Shown: piece by piece, positions 6,275-6,364 of the stretch
How the letters are laid out: each line of letters starts with the position of its first letter
How positions within the stretch are numbered: the stretch's first letter is position 1
Assembly: GCA_018668475.1 (NCBI GenBank)
Contig: JABJCZ010000361.1
Coordinates: 1 to 6,364, forward strand
DNA: 6,364 nt
Origin: Alphaproteobacteria bacterium
GTDB lineage: Bacteria > Pseudomonadota > Alphaproteobacteria > UBA828
Direction: 5' to 3'
Notes under the pieces: generated by a model
Databases searched by the model: none
What the model was told of the DNA's origin: nothing
What the model saw: the letters and a program-made list of their open reading frames with translations, nothing else
Program-made: the position numbers and the translations under genes

Positions 6275-6364
6275 GCCGTCAACACCGGCCGATAATCCTG
6301 GCCGTCGGCGGCTGCGAATCGGGCATGCCGGTGTATACTGGCGGCTTGGTGAGATACGCACCCA
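6275..6364. other. Non-coding end with inverted repeat and a -10-like box
   Basis: No gene is visible in the last 90 bases. ACACCGGC (6282-6289) and GCCGGTGT (6327-6334) are perfect 8-base inverted repeats 37 bases apart. A shorter alternative hairpin, CGGCC-N9-GGCCG, shares the left arm. No T-run follows either. TATACT at 6334-6339 resembles a -10 box for a plus-strand gene beyond the right edge, but no matching -35 is visible at the proper distance. The CLC transcript may end here, but that is not shown. Confidence 0.3.

Noticed and set aside
6286..6304. CGGCC-N9-GGCCG hairpin as a rho-independent terminator
   Set aside because: The stem is only 5 bases with a 9-base loop and is followed by GC-rich sequence, not a T-run.
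6340..6364. Possible tRNA 5' or 3' fragment (sequence ending CACCCA)
   Set aside because: No cloverleaf arms, conserved T-arm or D-arm bases can be placed in the visible sequence on either strand.

Overview
The window looks like chromosomal DNA of an alphaproteobacterium. The DNA is GC-rich with GC-biased third codon positions. The short gene opening MGDIVNLNKFRK matches DUF4169, a small family I know mainly from Alphaproteobacteria. The large minus-strand protein has the N-terminus typical of alphaproteobacterial AsmA-like proteins. I cannot name a genus. There is no insertion sequence, phage gene, CRISPR array, rRNA or recognisable tRNA.

Layout. The left half (1-3371) is one minus-strand reading frame for an AsmA-like protein. 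It starts at GTG 3371 and runs open, without a stop, past the left edge. I walked every codon in this frame and found none. At least 1123 residues are encoded, and the gene's 3' end lies outside the window. A 315-base non-coding gap (3372-3686) separates it from a divergent plus-strand cluster: a 74-residue DUF4169 protein (3687-3911), a hotdog-fold acyl-CoA thioesterase (3949-4431), and a CLC-type chloride channel/transporter with two C-terminal CBS domains (start best placed at TTG 4478, stop at 6274). The last 90 bases hold no gene.

How the genes relate. The three plus-strand genes are tightly spaced and could be one transcript. The thioesterase and CLC genes are linked by an unusual chain of overlapping stops and starts through a 17-codon mini-frame (4428-4481). 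I see no shared pathway. The AsmA-like protein should serve envelope lipid or outer-membrane homeostasis, the thioesterase should hydrolyse an unidentified acyl-CoA, and the CLC protein should move chloride across the inner membrane.

I found no clearly new biological system. The points most worth a second look are the CLC protein's channel-like residue pattern, the stop/start chain in front of it, the multi-linker architecture of the AsmA-like protein, and paired repeats in the divergent intergenic region.
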